From Artemisia argyi (taxonomy: Eukaryota > Streptophyta > Magnoliopsida > Asterales > Asteraceae): 64,000 bases of DNA. Shown here in pieces: positions 34,150 through 46,913 of the stretch (position 1 is its first letter; the number at the start of each line of letters is the position of its first letter). The notes beneath the pieces were generated by a model. It had not been told where the DNA came from. It ran no database searches and saw only the letters and a program-made list of their open reading frames with translations. Where the stretch lies: assembly GCA_030686995.1 (NCBI GenBank), contig JARVZY010002393.1:62001-126000 (forward strand). The letters are read 5' to 3'. The translations under genes were made by a program, and so were the position numbers.

Positions 34150-34835
34150 TTAGAGCATACACAACAATAACTTGAGTTATACTTTAATTCAATGCCACAT
34201 CATCTTTATCACTTTAACCTTAACTAAAAAAAAAAACACTCACAACAATAACTCAATCTTAACTCACTTTAACTCAATTTTTCATATATTTTCAATTTTA
34301 ACCCTAAATTAAAACTAATACTTCATCTTTTTAAAAACCATAACATTAATTCTTAAAATATATTACATTACGAAAAAACAACAATACATTACGAAATTAA
34401 AAATACAATACGAAATAAAAACAAATACATTACGAAATAAAAATACAAAGCATTACGAAATAAAAAGACTTAAAAAAACATTACACTGAGGAGACATTTA
34501 TTCATTCCGTACGCTTTGGCAACCCGTATTTTTCAATAATACGGTCCTTTTCAATAATACGCTTTGGCAACTTCGTTAGTTTCCGTTTGGGAATGTTGGG
34601 ATTGTTGAGTGAATTGGAGATTTTGAAAATTGGTATTTAAGGTGTTTTGTTGTTGGGATTCTTGCCAAAATCTTAAAGCTTCATGTTGTTCGTAAACTTC
34701 CTGACTCGACATACCGAATAGGTTTGGATTCTCCAAATTCGGATTCGGATTCGGATTGGATGATGAACCCGCGTATGGGTTCCCCCACCCACCGAGGAGG
34801 TTCGTAAACGAGTTAGGATTGTTGTTGTTGCCTTG

Positions 34836-34882
<47 letters not shown>

Positions 34883-35103
34883 TATTAGAAATTGTAAGAT
34901 AGAAGATATTGAGTAGTGAAAGTGTGGAAAATAAAGTGTGGTAAATGGGTATTTATATTGGTTGAAAAAAGGTTTTGGAAAATGTTTTTATTTATTTTTA
35001 CACAAGTATACGTTAGTTTCCGTTAGAGGGGGGGGGGGGGGGGGGGGGGGGTAATTGTAATTTTTTTTAAAAACTAGCCGTTTGTGTCAATTGGGAAGGG
35101 GGT

Positions 35104-35135
<32 letters not shown>

Positions 35136-35283
35136 CAAACGTGGCCCTTTAACGTTGCGTTAAGCCACTAACGTGGCACGTCAACGCCATGTTAACGCAG
35201 GAGGTCACATTGGTTAATGTTGGGATAACGCGCGTTAAATGCTCTTAACGTGACCTCCCACGTTACCACTGCGATTGCTCTTA
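34150..35283 (-). mobile_element. Harbinger-like element with remnant of ORF1 upstream of the MADS gene
   Basis: Ends GAGCATACACAACAATAAC (34153) and, inverted, GAGCAATCGCAGTGGTAAC (to 35280); TTA on each side (34150-34152, 35281-35283). Between ~34841 and 34550 the - strand encodes SQGNNNNPNSFTNLLGGWG, then PNPNPNLENPNLFGMSSQEV and a Gln-rich part ending in a stop. This resembles the N-terminal region of the Myb-like ORF1 protein of plant Harbingers. No transposase. Long homopolymers interrupt it: T at 34842-34879, G at 35030-35050, T at 35108-35136. Confidence 0.7.
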
Positions 35284-35421
35284 GTGAAGATCAACTATGA
35301 CGACGCTATTTTGGACTCCAGCATTCATTGTTTGTGATTCCATTGGTCCCGTCCATCACTAAGCTGGTAATTGTAAATTTTTTAAAAACTAGCCGTTTGT
35401 GTCAATTGGGAAGGAGGCGGT

Positions 35422-35462
<41 letters not shown>

Positions 35463-35694
35463 CAAACGTGGCCCTTTAACGTTGCGTTAAGCCACTAACG
35501 TGGCACGTTAACGCCATGTTAACGCAGGAGGTCACATTGGTTAATGTTGGGATAACGCGCGTTAAATGCTCTTAACGTGACCTCCCACGTTACCACTGCG
35601 ATTGCTCTTAGTGAAGATCAACTATGACGACGCTGTTTTGGACTCCAGCATTCATTGTTTGTGATTCCATTGGTCCCGTCCATCACTAAGCTGG
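35051..35694. repeat. Tandem duplication of the Harbinger right end plus flank
   Basis: Units 35051-35366 and 35367-35694 begin GTAATTGTAA and each contain a poly-T tract (29 and about 41 T), TTCAAACGTGGCCCTTTAACG, the inverted-repeat end CGATTGCTC, TTA and the same ~85 bp of flanking sequence ending AAGCTGG. Only a handful of substitutions separate them (CACGTCAACG/CACGTTAACG, GCTATTTT/GCTGTTTT), so the duplication is recent and happened after insertion. Confidence 0.85.
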
Positions 35695-35962
35695 TAGGTC
35701 TTAAGCTGCATTTATTATTTCATTGCTTATTGGCAACTAAACATATATGGATGGTCTCATGCACGATCCATATTGTGGGATCCGGCTTTCATCACCTACT
35801 ATCACATTCAACTTATTTCTTTTATATTCGAACCCCTTTTTTTTATTTTATTTTTTATTTTTTTTTTTCCAATACATGTTGTACACCTGTTTTCCAAATA
35901 GATTTTAAGGGATCGTTGCATATTGTACATCTATTTTCCATTATCAATTCCAAATCCATTTA

Positions 35963-36028
35963 TATAAAGAGTTGTTGTTTCATTTGTTGGGTTTTTTATA
36001 CACAAACTCAGACACACAATGGGTGTAG
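35963..36028 (+). promoter_or_regulatory. Possible promoter and orphan first exon (ATGGGTGTAG|GTAAGA)
   Basis: TATATAAAG near 35959-35967 lies about 55 bases before ATG at 36019. The ATG is followed by GGTGTAG and then a consensus donor GTAAGA, with T-rich, intron-like sequence after it. This resembles the one-to-three-codon first exons of plant ribosomal-protein genes (for example the MG[IV]D start of RPL18), but no later exon was found before 64000. It may be a gene split by element D, a relic, or chance. Confidence 0.3.
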
Positions 36029-36250
36029 GTAAGAAAATTGGTGCTAGAATTTATTTTATGCAATATTTATATTATTTAGGGTTTTTTAATTTAGGTGATT
36101 AAAGTTGAAATTGTTTTAGGGTTTTGTTCAGAAGGATGAGTAGAACGCATGATTATGGTTGCTATATGATTTCAGTTAGTTAAAAGAGTTAATCGATGTG
36201 TTAGGGTTTTCATTCTATGTAAGTTTTTTTTATTTATATATATTTGAATC
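36029..36250 (+). other. AT-rich, intron-like sequence, no gene seen
   Basis: T-rich sequence with AGGGTTTT words, typical of the leader intron of highly expressed plant genes. No acceptor with a continuing frame was recognised. Confidence 0.3.
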
Positions 36251-37384
36251 TGTGGGAAACTAGAAGAGGGTTGAATAGTTTACCGACTTGTTTTCTTTAG
36301 TTATAAAAATTTCTCTATGAAAACCTTAGATTCAATTGTAGATGAAATCAATTAACACCAATATGAACACAATACTATACTAACACAAATATGCAATAAG
36401 TAAGTAAAGAGAAGAGATGGAAAGATCAAACCAAGACAACGAGATTTATAGTGGTTTGCTCTCGAAGCTCTTCTTCGCCCTACTCTACTCCCCGAGTATC
36501 CGACTCGAGAGTTTTAGCACTATATCAACAAGACTCCCTTCAGGCGGAGAAAATTGTACAACGTCGCTTACGTTAATTTCCGACACCAATCTACCACGAT
36601 TCATACGATCCTAACTTATCACACGATCCTCACAAGATCCACACAATCCTCACAATCTACTCTTAATCCACTTGATCAATACTATATCACTCAACACTCA
36701 AGAGATCCCCAAGATCTCAACAAGATCACAATGATCAACACAATGACTAAGAAACACTAATACACTTGATGTATATCAAGATACAATCAAGTAGACAACT
36801 TGTAATGCAAGTGCACTACTCTATGACACCAACACCTTGTATCTTCTTGATACTTTGTGTTCTTCTCTTAACTAGTAAAGGTATGTAGACGATTCTTGGT
36901 TAGATGAAAGAATCACTCTTTAAATAAAAGAAAACTAACTAATGATCTGGAAATCTGACCGTTTTGAGGGGACGAAATCACTAATTGTCACACGGTACCA
37001 CTAAATTTAGTGGTACCGTGGTACCGTGCCAGACAAACAAGCTCCAGATTTTGTTTTTAGTGGTGAAATTTTATTTGGGGGAGTTTGGAGCTGGTTTGGG
37101 TAAAATATAGCTGTTGGGGAATTTTGAAATGAATTTCCCAAATAAAACATTTTTTTATATTTCAAAAATAATTTGTAAAATGTACTTTTGAAAAGAAAGT
37201 TTTGTCAAGCTAAAAATGTGAAATTCAAAACACAAATTCACTTCTTTGATCATTTGTCAAGTTGTAAATTTGTTTGTTCATACCTAGAGTAATAAACGTA
37301 GAAATCGGATATATCGACTAAAAATTTGTTTACGTTAATTTTGACGTAAGATGTTTTCACATTTTGTTATCATCAAAACATAGA
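36251..37384 (-). mobile_element. Probable Copia-type LTR remnant
   Basis: Begins TGTGGGAAACTAGAAGAGGG and reaches GTTATCATCAAAACA just before the target duplication of element D. The text (ATTTATAGTGGTTTGCTC, CTCTACTCCCCGAGTATC) is like antisense Copia LTRs I know from other dicots. No ORF. The far boundary is obscured by element D. Confidence 0.35.
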
Positions 37385-37389
37385 GATAT

Positions 37390-38845
37390 TGATGTGTTTC
37401 GAAAGCTTTAAATTTATAAGACTAATTTCACCATTTCCTTTATACACAAAACACATGGGTAAAAAGTATAACCCCCGTTAATATTAAAGGATTTTAGGTA
37501 AGACCAGGTCGTCCCAAGAGAGGTAATGATTCCTTATGTTAGCTATGATTAACAAAATTAGATTCCAATGATTGTCACATATCACTAAACCATTTTTGTT
37601 GATTTAAGATTTTTGTATTGTTTTTCTCAATTGATTCAAAAGTATGTTTATTCAAGACTGAGTACATGAGAATCATAAACAATAGTATCACAGAAGGTAC
37701 ATGGACAAATCATAGAAGTAAAGCATGATGGTTAATCATGTAAACTAGTATATCTACTCTATGTAAAAGAATCTCCTTTCGGCCTTTGATTCTAGATTCA
37801 AAGAATGCATAAAGTGTGGTCCAAGTATGAAGTATCAAGTATGCATTTCCACTAGTCCTTAAACATGTCATAGTCAAGGTCATCATTTGTTTTACTAAGT
37901 AATTCTCACAAGCAAAGCAATGACTTGTTATAGACAGACAATTCATAATATAACCAATTTGATTGAATCTTTCGACCTTTAAGCAATCACAATGATCAAT
38001 CAAGAGTTCAAGACAAATGATAAGAGACTAAACAATGACATATAAAATGCATATATCATAGATTCAATATTCATGATACAACTCTTATAACAATCATGGC
38101 AGAAGTGCCTCAAATAAACATAAAGTTACTACTCCATACTTATAATAAATTAAAACATGTAAACAAGTAATTCCATCATAACAATGAGTTTATACCAAAG
38201 TTACAAGTATTTTCTCGTGCTCCAAAGTGTTTCTCCAGGTGTGGTACTGATTCCAACTCCTTAGCTAGTGGTCTTTGGTGAAAAAACCACTACTTCTTCT
38301 TCTTAGTGATCAAGAGATGATTCTTGATTGAGATGTGTATAATACTTCGATTTGGACCTCTATTTATAGTTGCATTTCAACCCTAATACATCCCTGGTGA
38401 GTAATGATAGGCAAGTGATCGGCCTCATCATTGATGTAGCTCATTAATGTATAAGTATAAATGTCATTAGAAGTACGCCGCACAACTGGTGTAAAACCGG
38501 TGGGCTTCTCCTCCATACATGGCGCCAAAGTGTCATTATTTGTACAGAAGACCGACGCACTTATAACATATAACCGGCGTACTTTCTGATTGACTCGTAG
38601 TTGTATTGTTGACCAAAGGTGCCCGTAAGCGGCGCGCTTTCTCCATAAGATCGGCGTGCTTTTGTCCAAACTATAAATAATTATCTTGAGTCATTCGTTT
38701 CTTGTGCTTCTCGCGTCATTTCACCAATCTTCAATCCTACACATTCATTCGTATATTAAGTACCAAAAGTCCTAATAATAAGGTTATTTACTATATAATT
38801 TACATAATAATGAGGGTATAAATATGTATAATACAAGACTCATCA
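37390..38845 (-). repeat. 3' LTR of element D (1456 bp)
   Basis: In element orientation the U3 (right part, 38460-38680) repeats a word of the type CGGCGTACTTT / CGGCGTGCTTT four to five times, close upstream of a TATA-like CTATAAATAG (complement near 38362-38371). The sequence before the LTR, AGTATGGAGGGATT (38846-38860, - strand), is the polypurine tract. Confidence 0.9.
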
Positions 38846-40453
38846 AATCCCTCCATACTTAAACTAATGCTTGCCCTCAAGCATACAAGAAAATTGTTTT
38901 CCAAAATCAAGTCTCGTATAGGTTGCAAATATATATTTTTGTGTATCCAAGACAACCAAGAATAACATGACATGCTCCTCACGAATGTGTATATATTTTC
39001 AAGTTTACTCAAGCACTCATAAAAATGTTTTTGGTTATAGATTCACTCTTATAGCTCCGTCATAACTTATAGATTTACCGTATGCTTGTAAAAGAAACAA
39101 AACTGCACCGACGTGGCGTACGGTATGGATTTAACGTTAGGTTAAGGGTTATAAGGTATGGATTTAGACATGGAATTTATTTGTCAATAATTGGTGCAAA
39201 AACTTAAGTCGGGAAATCATAATTCTCTTTATTCTTTCTTTTTCATCACTTTTCTTTTCACTTATTTTTTTTTCTTCTTTTTCAACCACATTATAACAAA
39301 CATAAAGCGTGCACTCTTCATACTCATCGTAATTGGCATATAACCATACTTTTTCTCATATATATACTCTAATATTTAGATTCCCGACTAAGCAACATAT
39401 TTTTGTTATTTTATTGATGGATAAATAGAAACGAAAAACTAAGGCTCAGAAGGGTGTATCTAGTGGATAATAGCACTAAAAGTGAGTGCTAAACGGGTTA
39501 AATTTTGTTTAGAAAATGGATGGCTTATATATGGTGTAAATCCTAATTTTTGCCTCTTATCATATAAAAACACTTATATCACACGAATGTGATCTTACTG
39601 CGGTCTCATAATGATTTCTAATACAAGTTCTAGAATTACATAAATTATCGGCACACTCACAATCAAAGAAATCAAGCATAAAAAGTATATGCCGAAATAG
39701 GCTCGAAATCCTCACATTTTTTGTGGTAATGGTTATAAAATGTGCAAATAATGTCATTTAATCCCGATTCAGATTTCTAACGATTGTTTGAATACGTTTT
39801 CTTATAAAAATTTATTTGCTACAAAATTTATTTGTTTTATACCCTAGTAATCGGCGTACATAACTAAGATGTGCGTCAGTTTTTATTCAAATATACGGTG
39901 AAATTATTATATAAAAGCGGCGGTTTTATAAAATTTTATACCTAACAGTTTATACTAATATAATTATTCTTTTATTTTTCAAGTTATCTCCCCCCCCCCC
40001 CCCCTCCCCTATACTTAAATTAAGCATTTTCCCTAATGCTTTAGAATTAAAAATCAACAAAGTATAACGGGAAAAATAAAGATAACGGTACTTCCCGGGT
40101 ATTCTTTGGTTTTTCCCCGAGAAATCTTCCAAATTCTTGTCCATCTTTTGGACTACTTCCTGCACACACATATCATGCAACGAAACATATCCACAAAATG
40201 GTAATGTGCACTTGGCACATTACATTAGATATAATAATATTAGTAATAGATAAGAAATTGTTATTGTTTTGGAGCCTTCGTGGTGGTGGTGCAAGTGTTC
40301 AAATGTTTGTTGTGGGTACTAACAAAGGTACCCATATTACAGACCCACAAATATTGTTTAAAATTGTTTTAAACAAGACAAACACACTGGTCTTTCCATC
40401 CATCACTTCAGAAAACAAACACACCGTACAATCCAGCTAAACCCGGCGGTCTT
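38846..40453 (-). other. Non-coding 3' internal region of element D
   Basis: No credible ORF. It contains a second polypurine motif, AAGTATAGGGG followed by a 15-G run (39986-40016, C on +), besides the terminal one. GCGGCGG and CGGCGTAC words recur near 39850-39930. Confidence 0.6.
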
Positions 40454-41892
40454 CTACTCCTGATCATCCTCTTCACTACTGCTACTTCCAATTTCCTCAC
40501 TCTCATCACTTCCACTCTCACTGCCACTGCTCGCGTTTTCCTCTTCCTGCTCATGTGTGACTGGGGTATTCTCATCTTCAACAACCTGCTCAGATATGCT
40601 AGGGGGACAATATTCACCCATATCAATGTTATGAGCCTTTCCCAACTCTTCCAACACCAAGGCATACCTGTCAGAGTGGTACAAAATTCTATCAACTTTT
40701 TTCTCCAATACTACAAACCTTGACTCTATGCCTTCAATTTTCTTCATGACATTGTTTTCTTTTGCTCTTGGTTGTGGTGGTGGTGGCCTGACAACCCTTG
40801 GGCCAACAGCATCAGGCTTAAGCTTCCCTCTTTCAAGCAATTCATATATTTTGTAGGGCATCATATTGATATTGGAACTTGTGTCAGCTAAGCATAGTAG
40901 GTGAGATCTCCTTCCAAACGAATAGGGAGAACAAAACATCTAGGATCCCCAATTTCTCTGAGCACTTTATGACCTCTGACCACATGTGCAGCAGCCTCCT
41001 CTTCATTCTCATCTTCTACTTCCCCCTCAATCTTAAGTCTATCCATGAGAATACTATCCAAAATTTTCTTATGCTTGTCTACATTCTTCAAAGTTTCTAT
41101 AATAGGCCTTTTCTCATTCAAGAGCAAGATCCTAGCATAGACATCAGCCTCCATCTCTTCTTTAGTAAGCTCATCCCTAGTTATTGGTCGATTTATGGTT
41201 AATGATGGTCCTTCATCTCCATACTTCATTTTGTAAATTGGTTGTGGTTTGTTTTTCAATCTCTTACTCTTTCCCATATTGCATATAAACTTTGGTGCTT
41301 CCATTAAAGGTTCATTAGGAAGTGGTGGCAAGTCATCATCACTAATCTCAACAAGCAATGCATCAAGGTTCTGTAAATCTTCATCTATCATTGTTGTATC
41401 AGGCCAAATGGTAAGCAAACCATTGGCAAAGTCCACAATACTTCTAGCCAGTTTCAGGAAGGGTATCCCAAGGATTACATTAGGTTCCCATTCATTTTCA
41501 TTAGGATTGACATAGAATTCAACTAAGAACAACTCTCCTTTCAAACTCACTAAAAGTTTCTTAGTGATAATCACACTTCCATCCTCCCTCTTTTTACTTT
41601 CAACACCTAGTCTTTTGAAAAATTATTTGTGTACCAAATTTTTACTTTACTCTAGGTCTGTAACAGCATCATATGCATATAATTCTTCCACAAAACATGG
41701 TGTTATAAACTTTAAGTAACAATTTGAGATTTCCATTTTACTAAAAGTATGAACTCTTTGTTCATTTCTCAAACCACTTTCAACTGTGTCCGACTCAGAG
41801 AAATGGTTCTCTCTAGTACTCTCTATTTCATCAATCCATCCACAGTTATCCTCCAATTCCAACTTCTTTCCTAGCCTATTATTTTGACCCAT
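40454..41892 (-). pseudogene. gag/aspartic-protease-like polyprotein remnant of element D
   Basis: Reads from M at 41892. In-frame TAA codons occur after DLE (41647) and eight codons later. The frame is then open from 41574 to 40888 with ILGIPFLKLARSIVDFANG, which is like the C-terminal β-hairpin of a retropepsin. A second protease-like block follows (DPRCFVLPIRLEG), a single-base frameshift near 40890, and LADTSSNINMMPYKIYELL, where DTS takes the place of the catalytic DTG. The last ~110 codons are a PPPPQPR linker, a short coiled coil (IESRFVVLEKKVDRIL) and a Ser/Glu-rich acidic tail. The abrupt change after ELLERGKLKPD suggests an internal deletion that removed the rest of pol. Not functional as it stands. 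Confidence 0.75.
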
Positions 41893-42613
41893 AGCTAAAT
41901 GGCTAAAAGATGCAAAAACATCAAATGAAACATTAATAGGTTAGTCAAATAAGTTATAAGCACATAATCATACTCCAATAATCTCATATAACTCATGTAT
42001 GTCAAGATATGCATCTGTTTTATCATCACAAAAGAAAGACAAGTCTTCTGTAAAGATTTTTGCAAATAAGTTTGGCGTACTTTATGCAAAGTACGGCGGT
42101 TACGTGAATTTTTAACCGTTTTGTTTGAAATTCTCCAGAAGTTCGGCGATCTTAAAATTAAAACCGGCGTGTTTATGAGTTTTAACAGATTACCATAAGA
42201 AATATAATCATTAATAAACTCAGATAAAAGTTTGAAAACAGATTGCAATTATCATATCATTTATAAGAGCAATCCAATATAACATTCTCAAGCAAACAAC
42301 TAAAAAACAAAAGCAAAATATTTTTGTGTTTTTCATTTTAATGTGCAATTTATACTTATGCAGTAATTCAAATAATAACAAAAAAAAAAGAAAAATGAAT
42401 CTTATGTTCTCAAAACCTGGATAAAGCATTTTACATGTTTGTTTTGGGGTTTTTGAAATTAAATCCAACTGTTTTCTTCAACTATACTAAAAGTTCGGCG
42501 GTTTTAAGTATAAAATCGGCGTTCTTTGTTTCTCAGAGTCCAAATTCTTTCAAATTTCTGCTATAAAACTTTGTATTAAGCGAATAAAAACTAACATATA
42601 AATCAAATTAGCC
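41893..42613 (-). other. Leader of element D
   Basis: A-rich, no ORF. It holds inverted pairs of the D-family word, for example GGCGTACTTT and AAAGTACGGCGG (42073-42099), and TTCGGCGATC, ACCGGCGTG and TTCGGCGG copies to 42520. Confidence 0.6.
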
Positions 42614-42631
42614 TCCCCGGCAGCGGCGCTA
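42614..42631 (-). other. Primer-binding site, tRNA-Asp type (element D)
   Basis: The - strand reads TAGCGCCGCTGCCGGGGA, close to the complement of the tRNA-Asp 3' end (TGGCGCCGTTGCCGGGGA), seven bases inside the 5' LTR. Confidence 0.85.
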
Positions 42632-42795
42632 AAAGCTTTGATGTGTTTCGAAAGCTTTAAATTTATAAGACTAATTTCACCATTTCCTTTATACACAAAA
42701 CATATGGGTAATAGTATAACTCCCGTTAATAGTAAAGGATTTTAGGTAAGACCAGGTCGTCCCAAGAGAGGTAATGATTCCTTATGTTATCTATG

Positions 42796-44207
42796 TGATG
42801 CGTGGGAATTGCACCAGGCTTTACCTCTCGAGGGATCTCGAGAAGCTTACAACCCCCACCAGGAAGTGTACCTGATCGTTGTAGTATAGTATAGTGAAAA
42901 GTACCGGGGGATTGATCGTTCAACTCAGGAATAGTGTCGCTAGGATTAGAAAGCCTAAAAACTAGGTCTAGAGGTGAGTGATGATTCTCTTTGTATTTTT
43001 ATATTTTTGTGAAAGCAAATAAAAATCTCGGGTTTTAGAGTAGTGGGCGAAATTAGTTGCAAGTCAACTAACCCAATAACTAAAGATGCAATCAAAATAA
43101 AATAACAGAAATGAAAATAAAGCTAATTACTAATATGGTGTGAACAATAGATGGGAGAATTGTGTTTACTTATATTTCACTACTCTCTAGATATCTTTTA
43201 CAGGTTAATTGTTTGTTACTGTTGCGTGGATGACGGGTTATATTCCTTAATACCATTCGTGGGGTGGCATACATACTTCCCCAACTCTATAAGCTCCTAC
43301 TTCAATCCTATGTCGAGCCTGCAAGAAGCTCCTAACATGGGATCACTATAATTTGCTCATGCATTAAATACAATCATAAAAACCTTAGTACGCATTGGTT
43401 CATGTTTCTTAAGACGTTCAAGCATGTTACACAATGGAAGTCTGCCAGTTTTCTTAAGCCTAACATCGAAATCATTCATTCATTACAACTATAAACAAGC
43501 AATCAACCTATAATCAACATCTAGGTTTCATTACATCTAAGCAAACACACAATAGATCTAGCCTAGCATGTTAAAATCAAGACAAGCGTAAGATATATTC
43601 AAACAACACATAGACATATTGAATGAATTGAGAGGATACTTATCTCAATTGAACATGAAGGGTTTAAAAGGGTGAAAACCCTTGAAAATACTGTTAAAAA
43701 CGAGCTAGGGTTTATTCAAGTCGACCCTAAAATTCTCCTCTCTTTAGAATGAAAATTACAAAGACTATATATAAATTTACTAAGGTGACGGCGTCAAGAA
43801 GAAACTTCTGACGCCGTCAACCCGCCGCCAAAAATATAATCGGATTGCCTATATCCAGATCTGACGCCGTCATGTGTAATGCTGCTCTGGGCCGTCACCA
43901 CTTTTACTCTTGACGGCCTTGATTTGACGCCGTCACATTTCTTCTGGACCGACACCAAAAATGCTCTTGACGCCGTCATCAAATTGCTCTTGACGCCGTC
44001 AGGTACTGTTCCCAGCAAGTAAAATTAAGACTTTGCCGTTTTCTTAACTTTTATGCTCCAAAAACGTCCAAAATGCTTCCTTTTCCAGAATTCACTCCCA
44101 AAGTACCTAAAATCACAAAAGGAACGATTTAGGGCAATATTTGATCAAATAAATTCGAATTCCGGCTTAAATGACCCCCTAAAAATGGATCATTTTTTGC
44201 CTCATCA
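42796..44207 (-). repeat. 3' LTR of element C (1412 bp)
   Basis: TGATGCGTGGG...CCTCATCA on the + strand. Palindrome array 43786-44001. Compared with the partner LTR the first ~110 bases differ at about three positions by eye. Confidence 0.95.
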
Positions 44208-46913
44208 TATACCCTTACACTTGAAATTTGCTTGTCCTCAAGCAAATGCGCTTTTATTCTAGTCAAAATACAAGTTAGGGGTCATTTAACACTAATATAA
44301 AAGTAATTACAACAAATAATCGTTCCACTAAAGACCAAAGACAAGCAAGGAGGTCATACACTAGCACCTCACAAATAGTGTTTAGATACTCACATCTCTC
44401 GGGTGTAATAAAGTATATATCACAATATGGAAATGGAAAACATCTCTCACTACCTGTCATAGCAAAATAGATTACCATAGGCATGGGAAAGGATCAAACC
44501 TCCACCACATGGCGTAAGCACCTAGGATAAACTATCAAAGAGGTCTTTTTAAAGGGTTATAACGTTAGGTGTAGGGATATGGAATACACGGTTTTGTTGG
44601 ATATAGGCAATCTTTACTGGTGGCAAGTTAATCATCTTGGTTAATTACATGTACAATATGGCGTTGTTAAGCCAAGACTAGACTCGACTTAAGCTAATGA
44701 ATCAAAAATAACAAAAACATAAAACAAACATAGAATGAAACGGGATGGTAGTCCGTATGTTTTTTTCTCTTTTCTTTTTCTATTTTTTTTTCTTTTTCTT
44801 AATTTTTTCGATTTCTTTTTCTTCTTTTTTTTTGCATACACTCTTACCCTACCATCCAAAATAATACATCATAGGGAATGAACATTCCCCTTACACTTGA
44901 ATTTTTACATACTTTACAATAAACTAATCTAATGACTCGAATTAAGATAATCAAAATACTTTGAGTACTTTTAAGATTAACGCACATATGGGGGTAATAT
45001 ATGATGTTCTTCCCCATTACTCCATAAAATAAGTACTTTACCCATGAGTCCCAATCGTCCCAAAACAATATGTACAAGGATATGACTCGACTTAGCAACC
45101 ATGTAATCAATTAGATAATTAACTAAGGGTTTAAACAAATAACAATAATGCACTAAAGATGAGTGCATACATGGAAGGCTAAGGCGATTTGGGTGTACAT
45201 TTAAGTGGGTTGTAACAAATTCTTCCTTTAAGTAAGATGCTTAAAGTTAGAAACGAAAAGATAGGCTCGGAGGGGTGTACTAGGGGTTTCGTGTACTAAA
45301 AATGAGTACAACGCTAAGGGTGTGGGAAAAATTAGTTGACTTTACTAGCCAAGTAATATGACTTAATTGGTCAAGTAATTATGAAACGGGTTTAACATAA
45401 GGGTGATCCTAATGCCTCTTATCATGTAGTAAATCCTACTACACGAATGTAGTCTCACTAGCGGTCTCGGGATGCATCACTAACGCAAGTTCTAGAATCT
45501 AAATGCTACCGGTACACTCATAAGCACTAATAGTAAATGCTTTTCCTATCAAATCTAAAGGCGAACCTCACATATTTGGGTGGAAAATTTTTCTGAATGG
45601 TACGGTTTTGTGCTAGTCATACGATCTCCTATCCATGAGACGCTTGCTAAGGCTAAAGTTTCACTCCTAAATGTTGTAAAAATTTTAAATTTTGGTGCTA
45701 AAATTACACTAACAAGTATTTCTCATAGTTTTATTGCACACCTACCATCAAACAAACAAACTCAAGTGAAAGTGCATACTATAAGGTATCATCATTTTAC
45801 CCTCCCCTTACACTTAGGATGAACATTGTCCCCAATGTTCAATTAAAGAATGTAAAAGTGAAAAAGGTAAAAGAATGAAATCAAATACTCCCCTGATTCA
45901 CTCGGTATAGATAGTATGGTAACAAGGTTAGATCTTCCTCCAAGAAAATGAACAATCAAAGCTTCCCTTCTAGAATATAAATCATCTTCTTGTCATACAT
46001 AACCTGTTAAACCTGAGAAAACAAACAAGGCAACCTCGCGTAAAATCATCGGCAATCTATATATGATAACAAATCCTAGAAAACAAAGTAAGATATAATG
46101 CTTGTGGAATGATGTTTGTAGATTCCCTGGAGTTTATAAAACTAAAGATTCAACAAAAACTTTAAGACTCCGTTATAAAAACAAAACTAGCAAAATTTCC
46201 AGAATTTTACACATGACGCCGTCAGGAATTTCTTCCTGACGCTGTCAGAAGTGACCTGCAGAAATTCTTACGTTAAGTTTCTGGAAAATTTCTGGAAAAA
46301 CTTTGTCCTACTTCCTGGAAAATCCTGAAAAACATCATTATGACTCGATACAAGCATTTGACTCTAACAAATACGAATATACATGTTCATTTAATATTGT
46401 GGAGAATCATGATCAATTTTGTTTCTTAAAAACATATTTGGGGTTTCCCCTTACACTTATCTTTTGCGAAATACCTTTGTATGAAGTTAAGACAAAGCCA
46501 AACGACAAAATAAAGTATTTTCACCATTTTAAGTTTGAAACATGATCTACCAACAATAAAAATAAAGCATGCATACGGAAACAAAACAAATAAAACAAAT
46601 AAAACGGGCTTGGGTTGCCTCCCAAGAAGCGCTTGTTTTTGTTCGAGTCACGAGCCTGACTCTACCCTTATTTAACGGAAATAGGGGAGGTTTTCCCTAC
46701 ACTTAGGATTAAGTGCGGGTGGAAGTAGCGATACACACCCTTAGGGAGGAAATATGCCTCGTGAGAAAAGAGTGGTGGATGAATTATATGCTCAAACAAT
46801 CATCATAACCTTACCTAATTCAATCGGGTTAATGGGTGGATTAAGATTTTCTCCTAGAAAGGGATCATTTTCAATCAACTTCAAGAGATTACTAGTTGGG
46901 GATCCATCTTGAC
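44208..46913 (-). other. Non-coding 3' internal region of element C
   Basis: Same plan as in A and B. Polypurine-like motifs at 44209-44224 (terminal), 44886-44899, 45804-45817 and 46446-46459; palindrome pair 46214-46224 and 46237-46247; T-rich tract 44760-44833; hairpin motif 46607-46634. The C-terminal part of the ORF continues out of frame at 46670-46913. Confidence 0.7.

Noticed and set aside
34150..35283. Host gene encoding an Asn/Gln-rich protein near the MADS promoter
   Set aside because: The frame lacks a start, is interrupted by poly-T, and lies between inverted repeats with TTA flanks, which fits Harbinger ORF1.
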